A DNA stretch of 64,000 bases from Faecalibacterium sp. (GCA_022652735.1 JALCRP010000006.1:1-64000); one strand, 5' to 3'; numbered from the stretch's first letter, positions 9,181 through 16,997 are shown. Made by a program: numbers and translations. The notes: generated from the letters alone by a model not told the origin.

Positions 9181-9500
9181 ATCGTATCCCCTCTGCCAAT
9201 ATATAAACTCATCAGCAAACTTTTCACAAAGATAGAAATCTCACCGCCAAAGTTATTCATTACAAATCTATCATCATCGTGTAGGGTTGCTTTCTCTATT
9301 TCATATTTGTACTGAATAATCAGATTTTCGCCACCGAAAGTAAACGCTTTGCCGTTTCTAGCCCTGTACGAATTAAGCCAATTATATATGGTGTTCTCGT
9401 GCAAATCCAATTCAATGCTTATTTGCGAGACTTTTTCGCCGCCTTCAATTATTCTCTTGCAGACCTGTCCTTTAAATTCCGGGCTGTACACTTTTCCCAT
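9177..9500 (-). pseudogene. IS3-type OrfA helix-turn-helix fused to the tail of another gene
   Basis: The first ~60 of 107 residues (MGKVYSPEFKGQVCKRI, then SIELDLHENTIYNWLNSY) are the HTH_Tnp_1 domain of IS3-family OrfA. The rest (from about IIQYKYEIEKATLHDD) does not resemble OrfA and has no leucine zipper. No OrfB integrase follows. The tail is translationally coupled to the membrane protein at 8437 and is probably the C-terminus of its original upstream partner. An IS3-type end lies 46 bp before the start, as in an intact element. Confidence 0.75.
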
Positions 9501-9545
9501 TTCGTCACCATAAACCTTTCATCCTATTTTACTTGATGTTTATGG

Positions 9546-9570
9546 TGTCCGTCAAACCCGGTATGGGTCA
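9546..9570. repeat. IS3-type terminal inverted repeat, copy 2
   Basis: Read leftward it is TGACCCATACCGGGTTTGAC plus GGACA, placed upstream of orfA where the left end belongs. The stretch 9541-9572 matches 7871-7902 at 29 of 32 positions in the same orientation. Confidence 0.78.
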
Positions 9571-9608
9571 TTAATACCTTTTTTCTGTGTTTAGATTTTT
9601 CTGTTTTC

Positions 9609-10577
9609 CTAAAAGCGATTTGTATTAGCTTTTTCTCGTTTATTTAAATACATTTTTTTATCTGCGTCATTAATATGTTCTGCAATATTCAGCATGGAGT
9701 CAACGGGAGTTATTCCATACGAAAAATCTATATTAAATTGAAACTGGGTTTGTTTCGAAAGCTCAGTTTTTATTCTATCAATAATTTTTGCTGCAATATT
9801 ATTTTCTTTGTCGTTTCCATCTCTTCTTAAGATAATTAAAAACTCATCTCCGCCGTACCTTATAACTAAGTCGTCATCTCTGATTGATTTTTTAATTGCC
9901 GAAACAATGGTTTTTAAAACATCATCCCCAATAACGTGCCCATATGTATCATTAATCTTTTTAAAACTATCTATGTCAATTAGAATCAGTATTCCTTTTT
10001 CATGGGGGTGGCTATTTATGAAGTCATGTAAAAACAGTCTCGAGTAAGCTCCGGTCAAAGCATCTTTATCTGCGTGTTCTTTATAGTTATCTCGTGCTAA
10101 AGATAATTCTTTAATTTGCCTCTTTGCATGCTTAACAAGAAAAATATAGAAAATCAGCAGTAATATACCGTAGCCTGCTATGATTAATAATGCGCTCCTT
10201 TTTGTCAGCCTATCTCTGGTTTTAAAAACATCAGTCTTTAACTGATATACAATAATACTACTTTCTTGGTCAACTGGTTCTGAATAATAGACATTCGATT
10301 TATCTTCATAAATACAATTGAAGTTTGCCAGCTTGTTTTTGCTGATTTCTATGTCAGATAACTCGATTGTCATACTAGTATTGCTATTAAGCGCTTCAAT
10401 AGTCCCATTTGTAAATGGTAAGATAAAGTACACACTTTTCAGCCAATAGAACTGCACAGTTTTTCGACACATAAAGTGCACAGTTTTTCGCCAAGACTGC
10501 ACAACCTCCGAGGAGTTGGTAAAATGAAGCCAGCCGAAACGGAGGTGGCGAGAAATGAAGGGGTATCGTGTGTACAA
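9609..10577 (-). CDS. Diguanylate cyclase, 5' end replaced by an IS21 end
   Basis: 322-codon frame. The native protein starts near codon 52: an extracytoplasmic remnant, one membrane helix at about 127-148 (SALLIIAGYGILLLIFYIFL) and a GGDEF domain at about 170-315. The motif YGGDEF (~243) is intact, with an RxxD inhibitory site (RDDD) five residues before it, so c-di-GMP synthesis is possible. The first ~50 codons are translated from IS21 end repeats (10424-10505), so the original N-terminal signal sequence and sensor part are lost. The first native Met is at 10373. Whether it is expressed is unknown. AT-rich. Confidence 0.85.
   Translation of the reverse strand: MYTRYPFISRHLRFGWLHFTNSSEVVQSWRKTVHFMCRKTVQFYWLKSVYFILPFTNGTIEALNSNTSMTIELSDIEISKNKLANFNCIYEDKSNVYYSEPVDQESSIIVYQLKTDVFKTRDRLTKRSALLIIAGYGILLLIFYIFLVKHAKRQIKELSLARDNYKEHADKDALTGAYSRLFLHDFINSHPHEKGILILIDIDSFKKINDTYGHVIGDDVLKTIVSAIKKSIRDDDLVIRYGGDEFLIILRRDGNDKENNIAAKIIDRIKTELSKQTQFQFNIDFSYGITPVDSMLNIAEHINDADKKMYLNKREKANTNRF
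10424..10505. repeat. IS21 left-end repeats
   Basis: Four spaced copies of a motif close to A[AG][CT][TG][GA]CACA[GC]TTTTTC: AAGTACACACTTTTC, AACTGCACAGTTTTTC, AAGTGCACAGTTTTTC and GACTGCACAACC. They lie just upstream of an istA start and mark the left end of a fourth IS21 insertion, into the 5' part of the diguanylate cyclase gene. Confidence 0.72.
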
Positions 10578-10640
10578 TTCTATTCAACAATTAAAAGACA
10601 TGGGCTTTAAGCGAGCTGCCGTGGCGGCACAGCTTCAAAA
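10555..10640 (+). pseudogene. IS21 istA, extreme N-terminal fragment
   Basis: ATG at 10555 after a GGAGGTGG box; MKGYRVYNSIQQLKDMGFKR and the following AAVAAQLQ are the start of an IS21 transposase helix-turn-helix. After about 28 residues the sequence becomes the 3' end of the opposite-strand LPD28-like gene, so everything else has been deleted. The junction is at about 10638. Confidence 0.8.
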
Positions 10641-11016
10641 GTCCCGCCTCATCGGGAGAGGCGGGACGCAGAATGAATTTTCGGTTATCCTCGGGGTAAT
10701 TGAGTCCGCGCACCTCGCAGAACTCTCGGAGGGAAAGATGGTAGGCGTCGGCGAAATCCAGCTGGCCGTTCAGCCGCTTGAAGCCCTCCTTGGGAAATGA
10801 GATCGGCTCGTGGGTCAGGATGGTTCCGGCATGGTTGACCACCACGCTCGGCTCCACCGTCACCGGCTCAACCGGGTCATAGTCGCTGCCTCGCAGGTCG
10901 TAGGCGTACCAGCCCTCCGGCACGGTATCCCGGTCAATGCGTGCGTTGGTGAACAGTCCGGGTTTTCCGAATAGTTCGATGTATTCATATTCTTCGGTAA
11001 ATGCGTTGACGCTCAT
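10591..11016 (-). pseudogene. LPD28-like integrative-element protein, 3' end altered
   Basis: Begins MSVNAFTEEYEYIEL; the ATG at 11016 is preferred because AAGGAG lies nine bases upstream (another ATG at 11022 is too close). The sequence GLFTNARIDRDTVPEGWYAY, then RGSDYDP, resembles the large polyvalent protein domain LPD28 / YodL-like proteins found in clostridial conjugative elements; their function is unknown. The last ~14 codons (from KLCRHGSS) come from the antisense of the istA fragment, so the natural C-terminus is missing or barely clipped. It is probably the leftmost survivor of the module at 12.1-15.3 kb. Confidence 0.6.
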
Positions 11017-11300
11017 GGGCATCGTCTCCTTTCTGATTTTACAGCTACACAAGATACCACAGTGTGGCGAGGATAGCTACCTTTTGTCTGATTGCCAATG
11101 CGGGAAGCGGATGGTATAATCGGAATAGTTTTAGATGTTACTTACTTTGCAATAGGCGTATGTGGCGAAGTATGCAGCGGTTGAACTAATCAGAATTTAC
11201 TCAAAGAAGTTGTGTCAAGAAGCACTCTACGGTTCGTTGATTGTAATTCTTTTTCCTCATGCTATACTTTAAACATCAAATAGTCGAGGAGATGCACATC
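11017..11300 (+). promoter_or_regulatory. Promoters for the chloramphenicol acetyltransferase gene
   Basis: Two sigma-A-like promoters face right. Near one: TTGTAA (11241-11246), 16 bp, TATACT (11263-11268) with an extended TG, ending 32 bp before the cat start. Farther one: TTGCCA (11092-11097), 17 bp, TATAAT (11115-11120). A GAGGAG ribosome site is at 11286-11291. The far promoter may be a remnant of another transcript. Confidence 0.65.
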
Positions 11301-11972
11301 ATGCAGGAACTAAACACAACCTTTCATCCTATTAATTTTGAAACATGGGAAAGACGGCAATATTTTTATTACTTTACCAAGATGCTTCCGACAGGGTACT
11401 CACTTACCGTCGAAATTGATATCACTGAAACACGCAAAGCTGCCAAAGAACGAGGCATCCCGTTTATGGCCGCCTATCTATATGTGGTAAGTCGGCAACT
11501 GTCCGCACAGCCGGAAATGCGAATCTCCACACTGGACGACCAACTTGGTACCTTTGATGTTTTGCATCCGTCCTATGCGGTATTCCATGACGACGACAAG
11601 ACCATTTCTAATATGTGGACAGAGTATTCTCCCTCTTTCATCTCATTTCTGGCACAGTATCTAAACGACCGCACGCTCTATGCCGAAAATCACGGACCCA
11701 GTGCAAAGCCTATTGCGCCGCCCCCCAATCTTTGCATGGTGGGTATGCTGCCGTGGGTTAGTTTTACTCACTATTCGCCGGTGCCTTATCAACAAAGCGA
11801 CTGCTATTTTCCAGTTATTGAAGCCGGAAAGTTTTTTGAGCAGAATGGGCGCACACTGATGCCATTATCTGTTATGGCACAGCACGCTGTTGCTGATGGG
11901 TATCACACTTCCACCTTGTTCAATGGAATCCAAGCAGCATTTCTTTCGCCGCAAGAATGGATTGACCAATAA
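11301..11972 (+). CDS. cat: Chloramphenicol O-acetyltransferase (type A)
   Basis: 223-residue trimeric enzyme of the classical CatA family that transfers acetyl from acetyl-CoA to chloramphenicol. Seen: family blocks HPSYAVFHDDDKTIS and LPWVSFTHYSPV, and the catalytic site QHAVADGYH, where the His before AVxDG is the catalytic base; Asp and the second His are kept. The usual HH is QH and the usual Cys is Ala, neither essential. The ATG at 11301 is preferred over 11292 because GAGGAG lies nine bases upstream. It has its own promoter and terminator, and interrupts the integrative-element module, so it was probably added as a cassette. Confidence 0.92.
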   Translation: MQELNTTFHPINFETWERRQYFYYFTKMLPTGYSLTVEIDITETRKAAKERGIPFMAAYLYVVSRQLSAQPEMRISTLDDQLGTFDVLHPSYAVFHDDDKTISNMWTEYSPSFISFLAQYLNDRTLYAENHGPSAKPIAPPPNLCMVGMLPWVSFTHYSPVPYQQSDCYFPVIEAGKFFEQNGRTLMPLSVMAQHAVADGYHTSTLFNGIQAAFLSPQEWIDQ

Positions 11973-12066
11973 CACGCGCCTAATTAGAAACTCACTCCGC
12001 CTTCTTGCTCTGAGACGAACCTACTGGCTTCCCACTTGTGGGGTAGGTTATCGGACATAAAATATG

Positions 12067-12102
12067 CCGCAGACAGATATGGTTTTGTCTGCGGTATTTT
12101 TA
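12067..12102 (+). terminator. Rho-independent terminator after cat
   Basis: Perfect 9-bp stem CCGCAGACA/TGTCTGCGG with a 10-nt loop, followed by TATTTTTA. It ends against the stop of the leftward ArdA-like gene and may also halt that transcript weakly. Confidence 0.8.
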
Positions 12103-13134
12103 TCAGCACAGTTCCATCCCACCCATGCCTTGCGTCTCAATGGGCGCGTCCAGTCGTCGGATCTGCCCGAATTGGGTGTGGAATCCGTCATCCGCCTGAC
12201 TGCTGGGAATCATCTCATAGTTGCCGATATTCCTTGCGATTTGCAGTGCGCCGTCAAAGGTATCCGGCTGCTCCAGCTCCACTGCGGCAAGATATTTGAG
12301 CAACTCGCCGTCTGTCTGATTCATCTGCACAATTGCCTGCGCCAGCGCGTTGGCGCTCTCCACGGTGATGCAGTCCTGCGGCACCATAGTCGCAAAGTAT
12401 GGGAAGATATAATCAACCATCGTGATCTCGGCTTCCGCAAAGTCCTCAATGCCAAGCCGCTGTCTTGCGCGCTCCAACAGTTCATCGGCTGCGGGCAGCG
12501 CCAGCGTGGTAAAAATGGGATTTTGCTGCTTGCCATGGGATGCGCGGAGGCGCAGCAGCATAACGCTTTTTTGTTCCTGCCCCGTCTGTAAGAATTGCTG
12601 CGGCAGTTCCTCTTTTCGCACCACATACCCGGCGCGGCAGAAGGCCCCGCCGTGGTCAGCATAAAACTCCGCACCGATGATCTGGTAATCCAGATAGGGC
12701 TGAACGCTTTCGGGAAAGGGCGTTATGCCATGGGTCACCAGATATTTGCCGAGGGCGCTGCCCCCGCCCGCGTCCGGCAAAAGAATGTATTCATCCAGCG
12801 CTTCAGACAGCCGCAGGACATCGTTAAGGCCATTCACGCTGTTGGCGTCCAACACGCCCTCAAATTTCAGGCAGGAATCCCGATCCATGGTCTGGAGCGT
12901 CCGCCCAAGGGTTTCAAGTTTTTCTCGGTTATCTGGATTCCATATATCCACATTTTTGAGATAACCGCCAAGATTGTAGACATTGCTGCTGACCTCCGCA
13001 ATCTCAATTTTATCGACCCTCGGATTCTGGTAAAGCACCTCCAACAGTGTTTTACTGTTCTCAGTCGTAGAGAAGGGAAACCTTAATCGGAATCCTTCAT
13101 CCACGCCGACGTAAGCCAAGGAAATCGTAATCAT
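12103..13134 (-). CDS. ArdA-like antirestriction domain protein (second of pair)
   Basis: 343 residues, acidic. It carries two copies of an ArdA-like helical signature, a Leu-rich LETLGRTLQTM... unit ending in LSEALDEYILLP (about 72-120) and NALAQAIVQMN... ending in IARNIGNYEMIP (about 270-312). ArdA proteins mimic DNA and block type I restriction enzymes when a mobile element enters a cell; the family link here is by motif only. The start overlaps the stop of the preceding gene (ATGA), giving a coupled pair with 13131-14315. No restriction genes are nearby. Confidence 0.6.
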   Translation of the reverse strand: MITISLAYVGVDEGFRLRFPFSTTENSKTLLEVLYQNPRVDKIEIAEVSSNVYNLGGYLKNVDIWNPDNREKLETLGRTLQTMDRDSCLKFEGVLDANSVNGLNDVLRLSEALDEYILLPDAGGGSALGKYLVTHGITPFPESVQPYLDYQIIGAEFYADHGGAFCRAGYVVRKEELPQQFLQTGQEQKSVMLLRLRASHGKQQNPIFTTLALPAADELLERARQRLGIEDFAEAEITMVDYIFPYFATMVPQDCITVESANALAQAIVQMNQTDGELLKYLAAVELEQPDTFDGALQIARNIGNYEMIPSSQADDGFHTQFGQIRRLDAPIETQGMGGMELC

Positions 13135-14315
13135 TCCATCCCTCCCATCTGTGGGCTCATATTTTCAGCAGGATCGCCCTGCATCAGCTCGTCGAGGCTC
13201 AGCGTTCCTTGATAGGCGATGTAGCCCCGCTGATTGAATACGCCGCCTTCCTGTTCCACGCGTTGGCGGCCGTACTTTTCAAAGTCGTAAAACTCCGCCA
13301 AATTTTCGTCATACTGGAAATGCTCAGACTCCTTAATCATGTACTCCCCATATTCCTTCGGAGAGTGGACACCAAGGACAAAGTCGAACTGATCGAGGTT
13401 TTCGGCAAGCTGCCGCACCTGTGCGGCACACTCCGGCCGCGCCAACAGAACAGCTGCGCCAAGCATGGCGCATTCCAGCGAGCTCAGCGGCGCAACTGCG
13501 CGGCACAGCTCATTCAGGTCGGGCAGATTTTCATTCTCGAAATCCAGTGTGGCGTCGATTTCCTCCGGCAGCTCGCTTTCCATGAATCGCAGGCTCATAT
13601 CTCCGTAGCTGTCAATGCCTGCGCGGAGCATGGCGCGCTCAATTTGGGATTGGGACATGGGAAGATAGAGGTACGCGGCAGGGCTGTCGACGGGAGCAAA
13701 GCGTAAGGACATTTCCACCTCCATCACACAATCCTCGTAGTGATATTCAGGGAAGCGCCGCCCGTCATACAGCTCCGTCATCTCAAAATCATTGTCATAT
13801 ACCACGCCGTAGTGCGTGACGCGGCCGACCTGCTGATCCAGCAGATCCAGCGCGATTTTCCCGAAGTCCTTGCCCTGCATTTCTTCCGGAGACGCCGCGC
13901 CGCCGTTCATGGTCAAAAAGTGTCTTCGACCCAGTGTTGCAAGGTCTTTGAAATCTGTGACCACCGTGACTTCCTGGCAGCAGAAGGTCAGGTTGATGAG
14001 TTCTTCAACGCTGTGAAGCTCCATGCAGGAGGCCATGCCCTGAAACTGTGCCTTTTCGTATTCGTCAAAGCTGTCCAGCCGCTTGGCAAGATAGTCCAGC
14101 TCATCGAGATTCGCATTGGTCATCTCCATCTGCTTGAGCGCCGGGAAATCTCCGCGCAATTCTTCAATGTGACAGTCCTGTTTCACCGCATCCCCGATCC
14201 CCAGAGGCTCCAACAGCGCGAGAATGTGATCATATTCGTCCTTGCCGATGGGAAATGGCACAGTGGCAACACCGTACTCCGAGTGCTGCTTATTGGACAA
14301 TACTGCTTGGATCAT
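13131..14315 (-). CDS. ArdA-like antirestriction domain protein (first of pair)
   Basis: 394 residues, strongly acidic. ArdA-like repeats: LDELDYLAKRLDSFDEYEKA with the following LINLTFCC (about 62-112), and LNELCRAVAPLSS with RQLAENLDQFDFVLG (about 270-320). It shares this plan with the downstream 343-residue protein, suggesting duplication. GGAGGTATTGAA precedes the ATG at 14315, which overlaps the stop of the 64-residue gene. Such genes are common cargo of Tn916/Tn1549-like elements. The antirestriction role is inferred from the family. Confidence 0.62.
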   Translation of the reverse strand: MIQAVLSNKQHSEYGVATVPFPIGKDEYDHILALLEPLGIGDAVKQDCHIEELRGDFPALKQMEMTNANLDELDYLAKRLDSFDEYEKAQFQGMASCMELHSVEELINLTFCCQEVTVVTDFKDLATLGRRHFLTMNGGAASPEEMQGKDFGKIALDLLDQQVGRVTHYGVVYDNDFEMTELYDGRRFPEYHYEDCVMEVEMSLRFAPVDSPAAYLYLPMSQSQIERAMLRAGIDSYGDMSLRFMESELPEEIDATLDFENENLPDLNELCRAVAPLSSLECAMLGAAVLLARPECAAQVRQLAENLDQFDFVLGVHSPKEYGEYMIKESEHFQYDENLAEFYDFEKYGRQRVEQEGGVFNQRGYIAYQGTLSLDELMQGDPAENMSPQMGGME

Positions 14316-14506
14316 TTCAATACCTCCTGCTTATTTCTTTTTGCCATATCTGTCCGCAGGCAAGTGCCGTCGCGGCGCCAGCAGATGAAGCCGTGGGCGG
14401 GATAGGGGCAGCCCTGGCATCGTTCCGAATGGGTGCAGACGGGGTTATCGTCTTGCGGCACGTCGCGCATCGTGGAAAAGGCGGGTTCTTCGACTTGAAA
14501 ATCCAT
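14312..14506 (-). CDS. Small cysteine-rich mobile-element protein
   Basis: 64 residues with five Cys: VCTHSERCQGCPYPAHGFIC, then C seven residues later (DGTCL), a spacing that could bind zinc. AGAAAGG precedes the ATG, and its stop overlaps the next start. I recall similar small proteins in clostridial integrative elements but know no function. Confidence 0.6.
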   Translation of the reverse strand: MDFQVEEPAFSTMRDVPQDDNPVCTHSERCQGCPYPAHGFICWRRDGTCLRTDMAKRNKQEVLK

Positions 14507-14589
14507 TATTGTGATTTCCTTTCTGAACGCAAAAAAGGCCGCGGCTTTGATTTTGTCAAGGCTGCGGCCAAATCGTTCTTCTGTTCTGT

Positions 14590-15273
14590 TTACATGGTTT
14601 GCTGCGACGGGGCGTCCTGTTCCAGCGCCTGCTTGAATCGATCTGCACAGTCAGGCACCATCTCCGTAATCTGCGTCTGAATCTCGTCGATCCGCTTCTT
14701 CTGCTCGAAGGTGAGAGGGATTCCGGAGGCCATTGTGTCGGCGCAGCAGCGATAGATCTCAATGAGCTGCTCCGGCGTGAACTGCTTTTCCTCCGGCACA
14801 AGCCCGGAGCGCAGGGCAAAGTCCTGCTTGGCGGCGGCGTAGTCGCTGCCGAAATAATGGCCGAGGGTCAGTCCGTCGTGGTCGTATGTCCATTGCCATG
14901 TGGTGAACTGGACGCCGCGGCTGCTTTCCATCCCGCCGAGGACATAGCCATTGAAGTCTGTCAGCAGTTTGTAGGGCTCGCTAAGACTGGATGCTTTCAG
15001 CGGGAGAGCGTCCTCCAGCAGTTTCGTGTATTCCAGCACCTCTGCCGCAGTCTCGCCTGTTCGCTGGCAGAGGTCGCTGACCTCCGTGTCATCAATAAAT
15101 TCCTTACGAATACGCATCGACCCATCGGAGATTACCGCGCCGATTTCCTGCCCGTTCAAAAGAATTGGGAGACGGTTGTTCTCGGGGGCTGAAAACTCAA
15201 TTTGTTCCCGCTGGAATCGACGCGCCAGCTCTCCAAAAAAGTCAGCGCCCTTTTTGAATTTGTTTTCCTCCAT
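14590..15273 (-). CDS. Integrative-element accessory protein, unknown
   Basis: 227 residues from ATG 15273 (GAGG nine bases upstream; a GTG at 15288 is also possible). Soluble, acidic, no recognised catalytic motif. First gene of the leftward module that continues with the cysteine-rich and ArdA-like genes. Its start lies about 320 bp from the tRNA-Pro gene, so it marks the tRNA-side edge of the module. Confidence 0.55.
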   Translation of the reverse strand: MEENKFKKGADFFGELARRFQREQIEFSAPENNRLPILLNGQEIGAVISDGSMRIRKEFIDDTEVSDLCQRTGETAAEVLEYTKLLEDALPLKASSLSEPYKLLTDFNGYVLGGMESSRGVQFTTWQWTYDHDGLTLGHYFGSDYAAAKQDFALRSGLVPEEKQFTPEQLIEIYRCCADTMASGIPLTFEQKKRIDEIQTQITEMVPDCADRFKQALEQDAPSQQTM

Positions 15274-15310
15274 AGTGCCAAGCCTCACTTTCTTCTCTTA
15301 AAATGAAAAA

Positions 15311-15354
15311 GGGCGCCGATCCAATGGCCCTGCAAGACCAATCAATCGGCGCCC
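15311..15354. repeat. Inverted repeat upstream of the element module
   Basis: Perfect 10-bp arms GGGCGCCGAT (15311-15320) and ATCGGCGCCC (15345-15354) separated by 24 nt, followed by AAAACTTT. It could be a terminator-like hairpin or a recombination/regulatory site. It is 38 bp upstream of the leftward module's first start. Confidence 0.5.
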
Positions 15355-15436
15355 AAAACTTTGTGAAAAAGTACGATTCAAAAATAGTGTGTTCCTTGCT
15401 TTTTTGCGCTCAAAAAGGGCGCTGGTTGGACTGCCG

Positions 15437-15478
15437 GATGAAAAGCGTGGAAGCAAGAGGTTCAAATCCTCGCAGACA
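15437..15478 (+). other. tRNA-like 3' fragment
   Basis: GAAGCAAGAGGTTCAAATCC and the following TCGCAGACACC have the layout of a T-arm (GAGG, TTCAAAT, CCTC) with the start of an acceptor strand. No matching 5' half, D-arm or anticodon arm is found upstream, so it is not a functional tRNA. It may be an attachment-site scar. Confidence 0.3.
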
Positions 15479-15512
15479 CCCTGAAACTGCCCTTGGCATC
15501 TTTTTGAAAAAC

Positions 15513-15539
15513 AAAAAAATCCGGGCCTCAAAAAGCCCG
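15513..15539 (-). terminator. Terminator of tRNA-Pro
   Basis: On the minus strand: CGGGC, 8-nt loop, GCCCG, GA, then seven Ts. It lies 57 bp after the tRNA 3' end. Confidence 0.75.
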
Positions 15540-15540
15540 A

Positions 15541-15587
15541 AAACAGTTGATGCCACTGGCTTTGCGCCAATGGCATCTAAACTGTTT
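15541..15587. repeat. Long hairpin just 3' of tRNA-Pro
   Basis: AAACAGTTGATGCCA (15541-15555) pairs with TGGCATCTAAACTGTTT (15571-15587): 15 bp with a two-base bulge. It sits between the CCA end of the tRNA and the terminator. It may be an RNA-processing hairpin or part of an element boundary. Confidence 0.6.
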
Positions 15588-15595
15588 GGATATTA

Positions 15596-15671
15596 TGGTC
15601 CGAGTGACAGGGTTCGAACCTGCGGCCTGATGGTCCCAAACCACCCGCGCTACCAACTGCGCTACACCCGG
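15596..15671 (-). tRNA. tRNA-Pro (anticodon TGG)
   Basis: 76 nt with encoded CCA. Acceptor CCGGGTG/CACTCGG plus discriminator A; D-stem GCGC/GCGC; anticodon stem GGTGG/CCATC with loop TTTGGGA (TGG); T-arm GCAGG TTCGAAC CCTGT. All four arms fold. A TACAAT box lies about 9 bp upstream. The mobile module lies on its 3' side, the usual side for tRNA-targeted integration. Confidence 0.96.
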
Positions 15672-15841
15672 ATATATTAAATTGTACCTTCCGCATCTTC
15701 TCGCGGAAGAAAGGCTGCACCATGCAGCAGAAAATAGTATACCTGTTTTCCGTTCCGGCGTCAATCATTTCTCTTGCTTTGCGCACGGCTTATCGGCGGT
15801 AATGCTCTCCGAAACGGCTGTGTTTTTCTTTTCTGCTTTGC

Positions 15842-15875
15842 AAAAACGGCGGGGCACTTTTTATGTGCCCCGCCG
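15842..15875 (-). terminator. Terminator after the acyltransferase gene
   Basis: Perfect 11-bp stem CGGCGGGGCAC/GTGCCCCGCCG, 7-nt loop, then TTTTTG on the minus strand, a few bases past the stop codon. Confidence 0.9.
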
Positions 15876-15878
15876 AAA

Positions 15879-16997
15879 TCAAGATGCGCTTTTTTCCTGC
15901 GCGGGCAGGATGCGCCGCAAACCTTTGCCCAGCACGGTGCAAACCTTCTCCAGCAGCCATGCCGTGGCAAGGCTCATCAACGCCAGCTGGACAAAAATCA
16001 GCGCCGGCCAGCGCAGGCAATAGACAAACGCCTGACAAAAATGATAGCAGTAAAAGGAATGCACCAGCCAAATCGGCATCGAATAGCGCCCGAGCAGTGC
16101 CAGCGCCCCGCGCAGCAGCGGAATGTCGCGCAAGATGGCCCCCGCTGCCGCCAAAAACAGCGGCGCATACAGGCAATCAAGCGTGTCGCCCATGCCGCCG
16201 AACGCGCGCGCAAAAAACACTGCCGCCAAAACGGCCGCGCAACAGGCATACCGCAGCGGACGGTTTTGCACAAGCCCCTGCGCGCGGGCAAACCAGTTAT
16301 CCCGCGCCGCAAGGCAGCCCATCAAAAATGGCCCGGCCCAGCGCAGCGCCGCATAAAGCTGCTGCCAAAGCAGCGTGTTCGCAAAGGCGGGCACGTAGCG
16401 CATCGCCTGCGGCAGGGCCTTACACACCGCCAGCTGCGCCGCAACCACAAAGGCGGCCTCCACCCAGCCCGGCACACGCTTTTGCCGCAGCCAGCGGTAA
16501 ATCAGCGGGAAAGCCGCCGTCAGCAAAAGGTACGGCGTTAAGAACCACCACTCGCCATTATAGGTCAGGTCAAAGGCAAAAAAGTTGCCCAGCAGGCCAC
16601 GCAGCGTCACCGGCACAACCATCGGGTCATGCAAAAGTATTGCAATAGGGATAAAAACGGCAAACACTTTCCAAAAGCCGGAATACAGCCGCAAAATTTT
16701 CTGGCACCACTTGGCGCGGCGATTTTCCGCGCGCACCCAGGAAAGCCAAGTTCCATACCCGCCCAGCGCCAAAAACAGCGCCACGCACAGCTGGCAAAAA
16801 GCGCCGAGGATCGTCTCGTATTTGCTGCCGTAATAGCTGCCGAGCGAAAGATAGCCAACGCCCGCGGCTAAGCGGTAATCGTAAGTAAACAGGTGATGAA
16901 ACAGCATCATCCCCACCGCAAGCCCCTTGAGAAGATTCGTATCCTGCAAGGTGAACGCAGACGCCTGTAAGGTAGGCTTTTTCTCGGTTGCGGTCAT
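15879..16997 (-). CDS. Acyltransferase family 3 membrane protein
   Basis: 372 residues with about ten membrane helices. It has the family opening LLKGLAVGMMLFHHLF, with the paired His (HH, ~33) proposed as the catalytic site for moving acyl groups onto cell-surface sugars or lipids. The start at 16997 follows GGGAGGCACAGCC. Transcribed alone: its own terminator lies downstream, and the GAPDH terminator separates it from the next gene. The acceptor cannot be predicted. Confidence 0.85.
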   Translation of the reverse strand: MTATEKKPTLQASAFTLQDTNLLKGLAVGMMLFHHLFTYDYRLAAGVGYLSLGSYYGSKYETILGAFCQLCVALFLALGGYGTWLSWVRAENRRAKWCQKILRLYSGFWKVFAVFIPIAILLHDPMVVPVTLRGLLGNFFAFDLTYNGEWWFLTPYLLLTAAFPLIYRWLRQKRVPGWVEAAFVVAAQLAVCKALPQAMRYVPAFANTLLWQQLYAALRWAGPFLMGCLAARDNWFARAQGLVQNRPLRYACCAAVLAAVFFARAFGGMGDTLDCLYAPLFLAAAGAILRDIPLLRGALALLGRYSMPIWLVHSFYCYHFCQAFVYCLRWPALIFVQLALMSLATAWLLEKVCTVLGKGLRRILPAQEKSAS

